NCBI RefSeq assembly: GCF_009931655.1
Contig: NZ_CP047984.1
Span: 806,001-870,000 of the forward strand
DNA: 64,000 nucleotides
DNA from: Pontibacter russatus
GTDB lineage: Bacteria; Bacteroidota; Bacteroidia; Cytophagales; Hymenobacteraceae
Reading direction: 5' to 3'
The notes under the pieces are model-generated. The model did no database searches. It saw only the letters and a list, made by a program, of their open reading frames with translations, and had not been told where the DNA came from. Positions 24,828 through 38,210 of this stretch are shown piece after piece. A program made the translations under genes and the position numbers. How positions within the stretch are numbered: position 1 is the stretch's first letter; each line of letters begins with the position of its first letter.

Positions 24828-27044
24828 TCAACCAGTCATTAGCGCGCCAGGCGACTGCTCCTGCCTCCGTGCCTGCACCAGCCTGGAGAGCGTCTGGCGG
24901 GCTTCGTCGCAGGTATCCACGTGGTACTTCGCCACGGAGTAGGAATTTCCTACTTTGATGGTATAGGCTTCGCGCGGCATGGCTTTGAAGATGTCCTCGT
25001 CGCCCCAGTCGTCGCCGATGGCCATCACGAACTTGTGCGGGAACTTGCTTAGCCAGTAGCTGGAGGCTTTCCCCTTGTTGATTTCCTGTGCCTTTATCTC
25101 CACGGCCATCTGCCCGTCCAGCACCTGCAGGTTGCTGTTAGAGGCGATAAAATTGAGGTGGTTCACCAGTTCGCGCGCGCGCATCTCGCCAAGGCCTGTT
25201 TCCACGCGGCGGTAATGCCACACCAGCGAGTACTCCTTCTCCTCGATAAACGAAGCCGGGGTTCGGTCCACGTACAGGTCCAGGATCAGGCGGATGTCTT
25301 TCTTCCAGTCGTCCAGCAGGCTCAGCATGGTCTGCCAGCCAGTGCCGCGCTGCTTTATCCAGACGCCATGCTCGGCAATGATATCGATGTTCAGGTGGCC
25401 GAGCCAGTCCTGCATGGTGGCTTTCTCGCGGCTGCTCACCACTACTACTCTGTTTTTGGGGTTTTTGCTGAGCTTCTCCAGCAAGTCCATCAGGTCGTCA
25501 TCAGGCCGGGCCATCAGCGGGCGGTTGCGGTAATCCACCAGTCCGCCGTCATATTCCAGGAAAAACAGCCGGGAACTGGCCGAGTCGTAGGCGTCGTGCA
25601 TTTCCATGATAGTGGCCTCGTCGAGGTAAGACGTGGCCAACGACATCTGCTTGATCTTGACGTACGACAGGCGATCCATAAACATGCTCACCCAGTGGTG
25701 GATGTTGTACCGCTTCAGCGACTCCTGCATGTTGCTCATGTGGGCAATCTGCTCCTCTTCCGGCATCGTGAGGGCCGTGTGCAACGCCTGCACCATCTGG
25801 TTTATATCGTTCGGATTTATGAGCAGGGCGTCTGAGAGCTCTTTGGAGGCTCCTGCCATTTCACTCAGTATCAGCACGCCCTTTTTATCAGACTTGCTCG
25901 CCACATACTCTTTACAAACCAGGTTCATGCCGTCGCGCATCGGCGTCACGAGGGCCACGTCGGCCATACGGTAGAAGGCAGAGAGCGTTTCGAGCGGGTA
26001 TGAGCGGTAGAAATACTGGATCGGGTTCCAGCTGATGCGGCTGTAGCTGCCGTTGATGCGGCCCACCAGTTCGTCCACCTCTTCTTTCAGCTCTTTGTAT
26101 TTCTCCACCGCATCGCGGCTTGGCACCACCAACATCAGCAGAGTCACCCGCTCATGAAACTCGGGGTACTTCTCCAGAAAGAGTTCAAAAGCCTTCAGGC
26201 GCTGGGCAATTCCCTTGGAGTAGTCGAGCCTGTCGATGGAGAGAATGACTTTCTCGGCGTTCAGGTTGCCCCTGTATATCTGCTCCCGCTTTTTAACCTC
26301 TTCCAGATTAGCCGTGCTGCTGTACTTCTCGTAGTCTATCCCCATCGGGAAGGAATCCACGAGCAGCGAGCGGTTGTTGGTGTTTATCCAGCCGTGCATG
26401 CTGCCGTACCCCACCAGTCGGTTCACAGAGCTCAGGAAGTGGCGCATGTCGTCGTAGGTGTGGAAGCCCACCAGGTCGGAGCCCAGCATGCCCTCCAGCA
26501 GCTCTTTGCGCCAGGGCAGCAAACGGAACACTTCGTACGAAGGGAACGGGATGTGCTGGAAGAAACCGATGGTGCTGTTCGGCAGTTTTTCGCGCAGCAT
26601 GGAGGGCAGCAGCAGCAACTGGTAGTCATGCACCCAGATGGTGTCCTCGGGCCCGGCCTGCTCCACCACCGCATCGCAGTATTTCTGGTTTACCTCCACA
26701 TAGGTTTCCCAGAGTTGCTGGTTGTACACAGCGTACTGGCTGAAATAATGGAAGGTGGGCCACAGCGTTTCGTTGCTGAAGCCTTCATAAAACTCCTTCA
26801 CTTCGCTCTCGGTCAGGAAAACCGGCTGCATGCTCTCGGGGCGCAGGCCCTCTCTGATGCGCTGCTGTGTGTCCTCGTCCTCCACCACCAGGCCAGGCCA
26901 TCCAATCCAGAGGTTGTCTCCCTGTTTGTAAATAGAGCCCAAGCCGGTGGCCAGCCCCCCTTCACTTGTTTTGTATTCAAGCTTGCCCTCCTTCTCTTGC
27001 AGTTTTACAGGAAGCCTGTTCGATACAATGATCAGTTTTGCCAT
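24828..27044 (-). CDS. otsAB: Trehalose-6-phosphate synthase fused to a trehalose-phosphatase-like domain with altered catalytic motif
   Basis: A 738-residue fusion. Residues 1-475 are a GT20 trehalose-6-phosphate synthase: GGLATGL, WVHDYQLLLLP near 135, GFFQHIPFPSYEVFR near 152, RLDYSKGIAQRL near 265 and DGMNLVCKEYVA near 365, so UDP-glucose plus glucose-6-phosphate to trehalose-6-phosphate is expected. Residues 490-738 resemble trehalose-phosphatase (HAD fold), but the nucleophile motif DxDGT reads EYDGG: residue 497 is Glu (codon GAA) instead of Asp. The second motif reads VSSR instead of SGR, and the third is GDDWGDED. The phosphatase half is therefore probably inactive. It is a single gene between two terminators and a divergent promoter region. 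Confidence 0.9.
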   Translation of the reverse strand: MAKLIIVSNRLPVKLQEKEGKLEYKTSEGGLATGLGSIYKQGDNLWIGWPGLVVEDEDTQQRIREGLRPESMQPVFLTESEVKEFYEGFSNETLWPTFHYFSQYAVYNQQLWETYVEVNQKYCDAVVEQAGPEDTIWVHDYQLLLLPSMLREKLPNSTIGFFQHIPFPSYEVFRLLPWRKELLEGMLGSDLVGFHTYDDMRHFLSSVNRLVGYGSMHGWINTNNRSLLVDSFPMGIDYEKYSSTANLEEVKKREQIYRGNLNAEKVILSIDRLDYSKGIAQRLKAFELFLEKYPEFHERVTLLMLVVPSRDAVEKYKELKEEVDELVGRINGSYSRISWNPIQYFYRSYPLETLSAFYRMADVALVTPMRDGMNLVCKEYVASKSDKKGVLILSEMAGASKELSDALLINPNDINQMVQALHTALTMPEEEQIAHMSNMQESLKRYNIHHWVSMFMDRLSYVKIKQMSLATSYLDEATIMEMHDAYDSASSRLFFLEYDGGLVDYRNRPLMARPDDDLMDLLEKLSKNPKNRVVVVSSREKATMQDWLGHLNIDIIAEHGVWIKQRGTGWQTMLSLLDDWKKDIRLILDLYVDRTPASFIEEKEYSLVWHYRRVETGLGEMRARELVNHLNFIASNSNLQVLDGQMAVEIKAQEINKGKASSYWLSKFPHKFVMAIGDDWGDEDIFKAMPREAYTIKVGNSYSVAKYHVDTCDEARQTLSRLVQARRQEQSPGALMTG

Positions 27045-27415
27045 GTGTTATGGATGTTTTATGTAGGCTTTCTTCAATAGCGCTTAGGGTGCGAAAACGA
27101 CATCTACTGAGCCCATCTTTCCGCCTTTGTTTTAGGGATACTTTTACCTTTTTTATCATACGCAGAACGCTGCATTTACGTTCGGGGTATATATAGGGAC
27201 AGCTATAAGCATATCCGGGGCAATTTTTTTTGCACTGTTACCCAGCATCTGAAGCCGGCATGTGCTGTGCGGATCCCCTGAAAAAGTGGACTTTCCACTC
27301 TCCCGTCTTCCGTCAGTTAAATATATCAGAATATCTGCATAAACCAAACTGGTTTGTTACGTAGCTTAAGCAGGGCACTGTATGGAAAGCCCTTGCTCAG
27401 CTTATAAAGATTCAC
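27045..27415. other. Divergent promoter region between otsAB and the DUF5698 gene
   Basis: No gene was seen. AAACCA-N3-TGGTTT (27341-27355) is a perfect inverted repeat that could bind a regulator of either gene. The region has A/T-rich stretches as expected of promoters, with a TATATATA at about 27188. Confidence 0.45.
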
Positions 27416-28015
27416 ATGAACTTACTTGAAGGAATAGACCAAAGCCTTGTCGACTGGGTGATCATCCCCGCCCTTATTTTTCTGGCCCGCATCTGCGACG
27501 TGACGCTGGGCACGCTGCGCATCGTCTTCATATCCAAAGGCGACAAGGCCATCGCTCCACTGCTGGGGTTTCTGGAGGTGCTCATCTGGCTGATTGCCAT
27601 TACGCAGGTGATGGAGAACCTGAGCAACGTGGCCTCCTACTTTGCCTGGGCTGGTGGCTTTGCCACCGGCAATTTCCTGGGCCTGCGCATTGAGCAGAAG
27701 CTGGCGCTGGGGCAGGTGGTGGTGCGCGTCATCACGGTGGATTCTGCCGACAAACTGGTGGACAGGCTGAAGGGCCGCGGCTACCGCCTGACCTGCGTGG
27801 ATGCGCGCGGAACACGGGGAAAGGTAAACCTCCTGTTCATGATCGTGAAGCGCAAAAAGCTGGATGAGGTCATCGGGATTATCCGCAGCTTTAACCCCCA
27901 GGCCTTCTACTCCATTGAGGACGTCCGCTCAGTGTCGGAGGTGGATTTGGCAGAAAGCGCCCCTGAGAGTCAGAACAGCCTCCGGAGGCTCATCCCGCTG
28001 CGCAAGGGAAAGTAA
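27416..28015 (+). CDS. DUF5698/UPF0316 membrane protein
   Basis: A 199-residue protein with three membrane helices (about residues 15-35, 42-60 and 68-88), then a cytoplasmic DUF2179-type domain (about 100-175) that contains VITVDSADKLVDRLKGRGYR and IIRSFNPQAFYSIEDVR. This matches the UPF0316 family (YebE-like). The function is not established; a role in sensing small ligands has been discussed for the DUF2179 part. It is a single gene, convergent with the glgE operon over a 44-bp palindrome. Confidence 0.88.
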   Translation: MNLLEGIDQSLVDWVIIPALIFLARICDVTLGTLRIVFISKGDKAIAPLLGFLEVLIWLIAITQVMENLSNVASYFAWAGGFATGNFLGLRIEQKLALGQVVVRVITVDSADKLVDRLKGRGYRLTCVDARGTRGKVNLLFMIVKRKKLDEVIGIIRSFNPQAFYSIEDVRSVSEVDLAESAPESQNSLRRLIPLRKGK

Positions 28016-28243
28016 GCACCCCGGCAACATCTACATGCCCTATCCATCCAGCCTTTATATACTGCATATGGCCGGAGGCCATATCTGTGCGGGGCAAAAA
28101 GTGTTGTGATTTGCTCCCTGAACCGTGTGTCCTGATCGTAACTATGGAGAAGAAGGGGTGGCTAGACAGCTACATGAAACTTATTTGATAAGGGTATAGG
28201 CGACGCGGAAAAATTCTGAAGGAATTCACCTCTTCTCGCACTA

Positions 28244-28287
28244 TATAAAACGGGCAGCGCACTATATAGTGCGCTGCCCGTTTTATA
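28244..28287. terminator. 44-bp perfect palindrome, bidirectional terminator
   Basis: Positions 28244-28287 read identically on both strands with no unpaired loop. The arms contain ACGGGCAGCGCAC and meet at TATATA; A/T-runs flank the GC core. It lies between the convergent DUF5698 and glgB genes. Confidence 0.85.
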
Positions 28288-28312
28288 ACAACTGGTATAT
28301 ATAATTGCTGTG

Positions 28313-30755
28313 TTAGCTCTGCAACTTAAAGTAAACGACAGACAGCGGTGGCAGCAGCATGGTAATAAACTGCTCCCGCCCGTGGTAGGGCTCCGGCACC
28401 GTCTGAATCGGGCCGTTGTTGTGCTGGTTGCTGCCTCCGTAGCGGCTGTCGTCTGAGTTGAACACCTGCACCCATTGCCCGGCCTGCGGCACCCCGAGCC
28501 GGTAATGCTCGTGCATGGCCGGCGTAAAGTTGCATACCACCAGCAGCGTGTCGCTTGGGTTTTCGCCTTTGCGCAGGAAGCTGATGACGCTGTTGTGGGC
28601 GTCGTTATAATCTACCCACTCAAAGCCGCGGGCATCGAAGCTGTAGGCGTACAGAGCGGGCTCCTGCTTATATATGGCGTTCAGCTCGCGCAGCTCTTCC
28701 TGCACGCCGTGGTGGTAGCCGTACTGCAACAGGTGCCAGTCCAGGCTGCTGTCGTGGTTCCACTCACTGGACTGGGCTATGTCTGCCCCCATAAACAGCA
28801 GCTTGCCCCCCGGGTGGGCATACATATAGGCATACAGCGTGCGCAGGTTGGCGAAACGCTGCCACTCGTCGCCCGGCATTTTCTGCAGCAACGCCCCTTT
28901 CCCGTGCACCACCTCGTCGTGCGAGAGCGGAAGCATGAATTTTTCGGAGAAGGCGTACATCATACTGAAGGTGATCTCGCCCTGATGGTACCTGCGGTAG
29001 ATGGGGTCTTTGGAGAAGTAGTCGAGCGTGTCGTGCATCCAGCCCATCATCCATTTCATATCAAATCCCAGTCCCCCGTGCTCCACCGGCGCGGTCACCC
29101 CCGGCCATGCCGTGGATTCCTCGGCAATGGTCTTCACATCCGGGAAGCGCTCGCGCACCGCCTGGTTAAAGTCTTTGAGCAGCGAGATGGCCTCCAGGTT
29201 CTCGCGTCCGCCGTGCTCGTTCGGTATCCACTCGCCCTCCTTGCGGCTATAGTCAAGGTACAGCATGGATGCTACGGCGTCCACGCGCAAGCCATCCGCA
29301 TGATACTTATCGAGCCAGAACAGCGCATTGCTGATGAGGAAAGAGCGTACCTCGCTGCGGCCGTAGTTGAATATATAGCTGTTCCAGTCCGGATGGAAGC
29401 CCTTGCGCGGGTCGGCATGCTCATAAAGGTGTGTGCCATCAAAATAGGCAATACCATGCTCATCAGACGGAAAATGCGAGGGCACCCAGTCCAGGATGAC
29501 GCCGATGTCGTGCTGGTGCAGGGTGTCGATCAGGTGCATCAGGTCCTGCGGGGAGCCGAATGTGCTGGCAGGTGCGAAATACCCCGTTACCTGGTAGCCC
29601 CACGAGCCGGCAAAAGGATGGAACATAATAGGCATCAGCTCCACGTGCGTGAAGCCCATCTGCTGCACGTAAGCCGGCAGTTCGTCCGCCAGCTCCCGGT
29701 ACGTGAGCGAGCGGTTGTTTTCCTCCATCTTTCTTCGCCACGAGCCCAGGTGCAGTTCGTACACGCTGTATGGCTGGGCCTTGTCCTTCATGCTGTTGCG
29801 TCGCTCCAGCCACTGCTGGTCCTGCCACGCATACTCCAGGTCTGACACCACGGAGGCGGTGTGCGGCGGCTCCTCGCGGCAGAAAGCAAAGGGATCGCTC
29901 TTCTCCACGTGGTACAGGTGGTAGCGCGATTTGATATGATATTTATATAGAACGCCCGTCGGCACGTCTGCCACAAAGCCCTCCCATATACCGGAGCTGT
30001 CGCCGCGCAGGTGAAGCTGATGGCTGTCGCGGCTCCAGCCGTTGAAGTCACCCATCACCGACACCTTTTCGGCATTGGGGGCCCAGACGGCGAAGTAAGT
30101 CCCCTGCCTGCCTTCGTGCTCCATGCGGTGCGAGCCCAGCTTGTCGTAGAGTGTATAGTGCCTGCCCTCTTTAAACAGATAAATGTCGAAGTCCGAAAAG
30201 CGGGTGGCCGGAGAGACCGCCTGCCCTGCCGACTGCACTGAAGCTGTCGGCTCCTGCTGAACCAGCGTAACGCCGCCTGCCGGGAATGCAGCAGGTTTAT
30301 CCGTCTGCTGCACAGCTGCTTTGGCGCTTCTTTTCGGTTTAAGTACAATCTGCTCCGTCACGTTGCCAGAGCTGGCAACAGGCACCACCACACCTTCTGA
30401 CTCTGTCGGGGCGGCAGCTTTGGGTTTGCGCCCTCTTGCCGACCCTGTGGGCGCTACCGCAGTTTCGGTTTTACTGGCCCGGCCGCGTTTAGCAGGTGTG
30501 GCAATGGTTTCGTGTCCATCCGAAGCAGGCCTGGTAACAGGGGATCCCATTTCGGCCGCAGGCACATCAGTTTTCTTCTTTCTTCCACGCGTTGCGGCTG
30601 GCTGTGAAGCCGCCTCTCCCTGGGCCGCCCCACCAGCAGCTGATGCTGCAGACATACGGCCCCGTCCGGGTTTGCTAACGCTCTCCTGGCCTGTGTTTTG
30701 CCGGTCGATTGCTTGCGTTAAATCGGTGGTCTCGGTGGTTGTGCTTTCTTTCTTC

Positions 30756-30763
<8 letters not shown>
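28313..30763 (-). CDS. glgB: 1,4-alpha-glucan branching enzyme with AT-hook-like N-terminal tail
   Basis: An 816-residue protein. Residues from about 190 on form a GH13 branching enzyme: CBM48 domain ([21 protein letters not shown]), [19 protein letters not shown], nucleophile in [20 protein letters not shown] (Asp near residue 495), acid in [12 protein letters not shown], and [15 protein letters not shown]. It makes alpha-1,6 branches in glucan. The first 170 or so residues are not part of the enzyme: they are Ala/Thr/Pro-rich and contain repeated basic cores, PGRGRM, RGRKKK, KRGRASK and RGRKPK, like AT-hooks. It is the last gene of the glgE operon and overlaps treS by 8 bases. Enzyme identity is firm; the tail's role is unknown. 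Confidence 0.93.
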
Positions 30764-34113
<3,350 letters not shown>

Positions 34114-34121
<8 letters not shown>

Positions 34122-36153
34122 GGTCGGATGCCAGCCAGGTATTGTCTACACTCCAGTTGCTGGCTTTGCTCGAGTCGGCATGTGCCGCCCCGCTAGCTGC
34201 ATCCTCTATGCGCAGCACGTGCACCGGCATCTCGTGCGGACGGAGCTCCACGTAGTTCCACTCGTCCGTCCAGGTATATTTGCGCTCAGTCAGCAGGTCG
34301 TGTACCACGTACTGTCCGTTGCCCATGTTCATTTTGGAGAGTGGCACCTGCACCCAACCCGCCTGCGTGTTGTGCGGGTCAAGGTTCACGACAACCACTA
34401 TTTTGTTCCGGAAGTCGCTGCTCCACTTGGCATAGCACACAAAGGCCGGGTTGTCGGCTCCCCCGAAGGCCACATTCCAGGTGGTCTGCAGGGCCGGGTT
34501 CACCTTGCGTATCCGGTTAATGAGGGTAATCACCTCCCGTATCTTCGTCAGCTTGCCCCAGTCCCAGTGCTTGACCTCGTACTTCTCCGAGTCGAGGTAC
34601 TCTTCCTTGCCGGGCACCGGGGTGGCTATGCCAAACTCATATACCGGGCCATATAAGCCGTAGTTAGATGACAGCGTGGCCGCCATCACCAGCCGGGTGA
34701 TATGCGCCGGCTCCCCGCCGTCCTGCAGCACAGGCGGGTTGATGTCCGGGGTGTTGGGCCAGAAGTTAGGCCGGAAGTAGTCGCGCATCTCCGTCTGCGT
34801 CAGTTCCTCCATATACTGGCGCAGTTCCTCGGGTGAGTTGCGCCAGGTATAATAGGTATAGGACTGTGTGAACCCTAGTTTCGCGAGTCGCTCCATCACG
34901 CGCGGGCGTGTAAAGGCCTCCGCCAGGAAAATCACCTCCGGGTGGGCCTTGTGAATGTCAGCAATCACCCATTCCCAGAAAGAGAAAGCCTTGGTGTGCG
35001 GGTTATCCACCCGGAACACCACCACGCCCTGGTCTATCCAATGCTGCAGCACCCGCCGCAGTTCCTGCCACAGGTTCTGCCAGTCCTCGGTCTCAAAATT
35101 CACGGGCAGCACGTCCTGGTATTTCTTGGGGGGATTCTCGGCATACTGCACCGTGCCGTCCGGCCGCCACTTAAACCATTGCGGATGCTCTTTTACGTAA
35201 GGGTGGTCCGGGGAGCACTGGATGGCGAAGTCAAGGGCCACCTCGATGCCGTGCTCCTTTGCCTGCTTCACAAAGTGCCGGAAATCATCCAGTGTGCCCA
35301 GCTCCGGCAGGATGGCGTCGTGGCCTCCCTCGGCACCGCCGATTGCCCACGGCGAGCCGGGCTCGCCGGGCTGGGAGGAAGGATTGTTGTTCTTGCCTTT
35401 TCTGAAAGCCTCCCCGATGGGGTGGATGGGCGGCAGGTAGATGGTGTCGAAGCCCATCTCGGCAATGCGGGGCAAGAGCCGCTCACAGTCCTTAAATGTG
35501 CCGTGCTGCCCCGCCTGCTGCGCCGCAGACCTCGGGAAGAACTCGTACCAGGCGCTGAAGAGGGCTTTCTGCCGCTCCACGTCCAGTTGCAGTCGCTTGT
35601 CGTAGGTGGTCACGTTCTCCCGCTCCGCGCCCGCCCGCATCTGCTCCGAGGTGTCGGCGCTGGTGGCGAGCGCCACGGCATCGGCCTGGTTCGGGTTGTG
35701 GCGCAGCTGGTGCGCAATGCCATAGAGCTGTTCCTGCTGCTGGCCTTGTGCTTTCGCGGCCGTCTCCTCCAGCATCTGCGCCCCTATCTGCAACTCTACC
35801 GTTACGTCCTGGTTCGCCTCAAACTTTTTCTTCAACCCTTTCTGCCAGGTGTAAAAATGGTCCACCCACCCCTCCAGGGTATACTCATAGCGCCCCATGG
35901 CGTCAGGGGTGAACGTGGCCTGCCAACTGTCATTGCCCAGGAACTCCATCGGCACGGCCGTCCAGTTCTCTGAGTCTGTGGAGGTGTTGCGGTACAGCAG
36001 CTGCGCTTTCACTTCGTCATGCCCGTCGCCGAAAATGTCGGCTGTCACGGTCATCTCCTCTCCCACTACCCGCTTGGCGGGGAATCTCCCGCAGTTTATC
36101 TCTGGTTTTACATGTTCTATAACGACGCGTTTTTTTCCTTCAAGTTGTTCCAT
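34114..36153 (-). CDS. glgE: Maltose-1-phosphate maltosyltransferase
   Basis: A 679-residue GH13_3 enzyme that adds maltosyl units from maltose-1-phosphate to alpha-1,4-glucan. Seen: an N-terminal beta domain ([20 protein letters not shown]), [13 protein letters not shown] near residue 240, [17 protein letters not shown] near 315, nucleophile in [16 protein letters not shown] near 390, acid in FLAEAFTRP near 415 and the GlgE-specific [12 protein letters not shown]. First gene of the operon glgE-treS/maltokinase-glgB. No glgA or glgC is present in the window, so glucan synthesis here probably runs through trehalose and maltose-1-phosphate. Confidence 0.95.
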
Positions 36154-36368
36154 GTAGTAGCTCTGCTTTGTCCCCTGTAGTTACTGTGCTCGGATAAATA
36201 GGTTGCGGACAATATTCCATAATTGCAAATTTGGGCCATCACCGCACGAATACCCGTAGCAAAGTAATAAATTCTTTGTCCGGCCACATGCGTGTTTTCA
36301 CCAAAACTGCACAACCTTAGGCCCCCGATGCAAGTTAATACGTGCTGTGAAAAACCCTAAATTTATAT

Positions 36369-38210
36369 ATGTCAATCGCAAGGAAGATAGGAGCAGAATA
36401 CCAGCCCGAGAAGGGAACGACCTTCACGGTCTGGGCCCCGAAAGCGGAGCAGGTGGAATTGACACTCGAAAATCCAGACCCGGAGAGGATACCCCTGCAG
36501 CGCGAAGCCTTCGGCTACTGGACGGCCCTGGCAGCGGACGCCGGACACGGCACCCGCTATAGGTACACGCTGGATGGGGAGAAAGTGCGACCCGACCCCG
36601 CCTCGCAGTTTCAGCCGGACGGCGTGCATGCCGCCTCTGCCGTAGTCGACCACACCCGCTTTGCCTGGACAGATGCGACCTGGAAGGGGCTGCCGCTGGA
36701 GCAGCTGATTATATATGAACTGCATGTGGGCACCTTCAGCGAAGAAGGCACGTTTGAGGGGGCCATAAAGCACTTGCCTGAGCTGAAGGACCTGGGCGTC
36801 ACGGCCATCGAGCTTATGCCGGTTGCCGAGTTCCCGGGGAGCCGGAACTGGGGCTACGACGGCGTGTTCCCGTTTGCTGCCCAGAGCACCTACGGGGGGC
36901 CACAGGGCCTCAAAATGCTGGTGGATGCCTGCCACGAACAGGGAATCTCCGTGGTGCTGGACGTAGTCTACAACCACATGGGCCCGGAGGGGAATTACCT
37001 GAACGAGTACGGCTATTACTTTACAGACAAGTACAACACCCCCTGGGGCAATGCGCTCAACTTCGACGACGCCCACTCCGACCACGTCCGCAACTTCTTT
37101 TTCCAGAACGCGCTCATGTGGCTGCGCGACTTTCACATCGACGCCCTGCGCCTCGATGCCGTGCATGCCATATATGACACCGGTGCCCGGCACTTCCTGC
37201 AGGAACTGCGCGAGCAGGTGAACCAGTTGGAGGAGCAGAAAGGACGGAAATTTTTACTGATAGCGGAGAGCGACCAGAGCGACGTGCGCCTGATAAACCC
37301 CATCGGGCAAGGGGGATATGGCCTGGACGCGCAGTGGTTCGATGACTACCACCACGCCATCCATACCCTCGTGACGGGCGAACTGGAGGGCTACTTCGAG
37401 GATTACGGCAAGCCGGAGCAGTTGCAGAAAGCACTGGAGCACACCTTCGTCTACAACGGCCTCTACTCGGAGCACCGCAAAAAAACATTGGGTACCGACG
37501 CGACCGCCAACCCGGCCAGGCAGTTTGTGGTCTGCTCCCAGAACCACGACCAGACAGGCAACCGGATGCGGGGCGAGCGCCTCACGCAGTTGGTTCCCTT
37601 CGAGATGCTGAAACCTGTTGCGGGGCTGGTGCTGCTTTCTCCCTATGTCCCCATGCTGTTTATGGGGGAGGAATACGGCGAGGAGAACCCCTTCCTTTAC
37701 TTTGTGAGCCATACCGACGAAAACCTGGTGGAGGCGGTTCGAGAAGGAAGGAAAGCAGAATTTGCGTACTTTGCAGGAAAAGGCGAGGCGCCGGACCCGC
37801 AAAGCGAGGAAACGTTCTACCGCTCCAGGCTACAGCGGGGCTATCAAACGAATGAGCAACAGCACAAATTACGGGAGTTTTACAAGGCACTCATCAACCT
37901 TCGGAAAGCAGCCCCTGCCCTTGCGCGTCCGGACAAGCCATATATGCAGGTAAAAATGGAGGAGGAGAAACTTGTGCTGCACCTGGTTCATACAGGCCAG
38001 GAACCACATCTCTACTGCCTGTTTAACATAAGCGATCAACCACAGAACACAAAGCTGCTGCCGGTCGCTGCAAGTTCCTGGAAAACCGTTCTGCATTCTG
38101 CCGACACGGCCTGGGGAGGCCCCGGCGCTGACATGCCGCAGGCGCTTCAGGAGGGCTCTTCCGTACTTTTGCCGCCCGCATCGTTACTCATTTTTGAACA
38201 AGAGAAATAA
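36369..38210 (+). CDS. treZ: Malto-oligosyltrehalose trehalohydrolase
   Basis: A 613-residue GH13 enzyme that cleaves trehalose from malto-oligosyltrehalose. Seen: N-terminal CBM48-like domain (FTVWAPKAEQVELTL), IIYELHVGTFSEEGTF near residue 115, VLDVVYNHMGPEGNY near 195, nucleophile in ALRLDAVHAIYDTG near 260, acid in LLIAESDQSD and CSQNHDQTGNRMRGER near 385. First gene of treZ-GH57-treY-malQ. The ATG lies inside a TATATATG, and the next start codon follows the stop directly (TAAATG). Confidence 0.95.
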   Translation: MSIARKIGAEYQPEKGTTFTVWAPKAEQVELTLENPDPERIPLQREAFGYWTALAADAGHGTRYRYTLDGEKVRPDPASQFQPDGVHAASAVVDHTRFAWTDATWKGLPLEQLIIYELHVGTFSEEGTFEGAIKHLPELKDLGVTAIELMPVAEFPGSRNWGYDGVFPFAAQSTYGGPQGLKMLVDACHEQGISVVLDVVYNHMGPEGNYLNEYGYYFTDKYNTPWGNALNFDDAHSDHVRNFFFQNALMWLRDFHIDALRLDAVHAIYDTGARHFLQELREQVNQLEEQKGRKFLLIAESDQSDVRLINPIGQGGYGLDAQWFDDYHHAIHTLVTGELEGYFEDYGKPEQLQKALEHTFVYNGLYSEHRKKTLGTDATANPARQFVVCSQNHDQTGNRMRGERLTQLVPFEMLKPVAGLVLLSPYVPMLFMGEEYGEENPFLYFVSHTDENLVEAVREGRKAEFAYFAGKGEAPDPQSEETFYRSRLQRGYQTNEQQHKLREFYKALINLRKAAPALARPDKPYMQVKMEEEKLVLHLVHTGQEPHLYCLFNISDQPQNTKLLPVAASSWKTVLHSADTAWGGPGADMPQALQEGSSVLLPPASLLIFEQEK

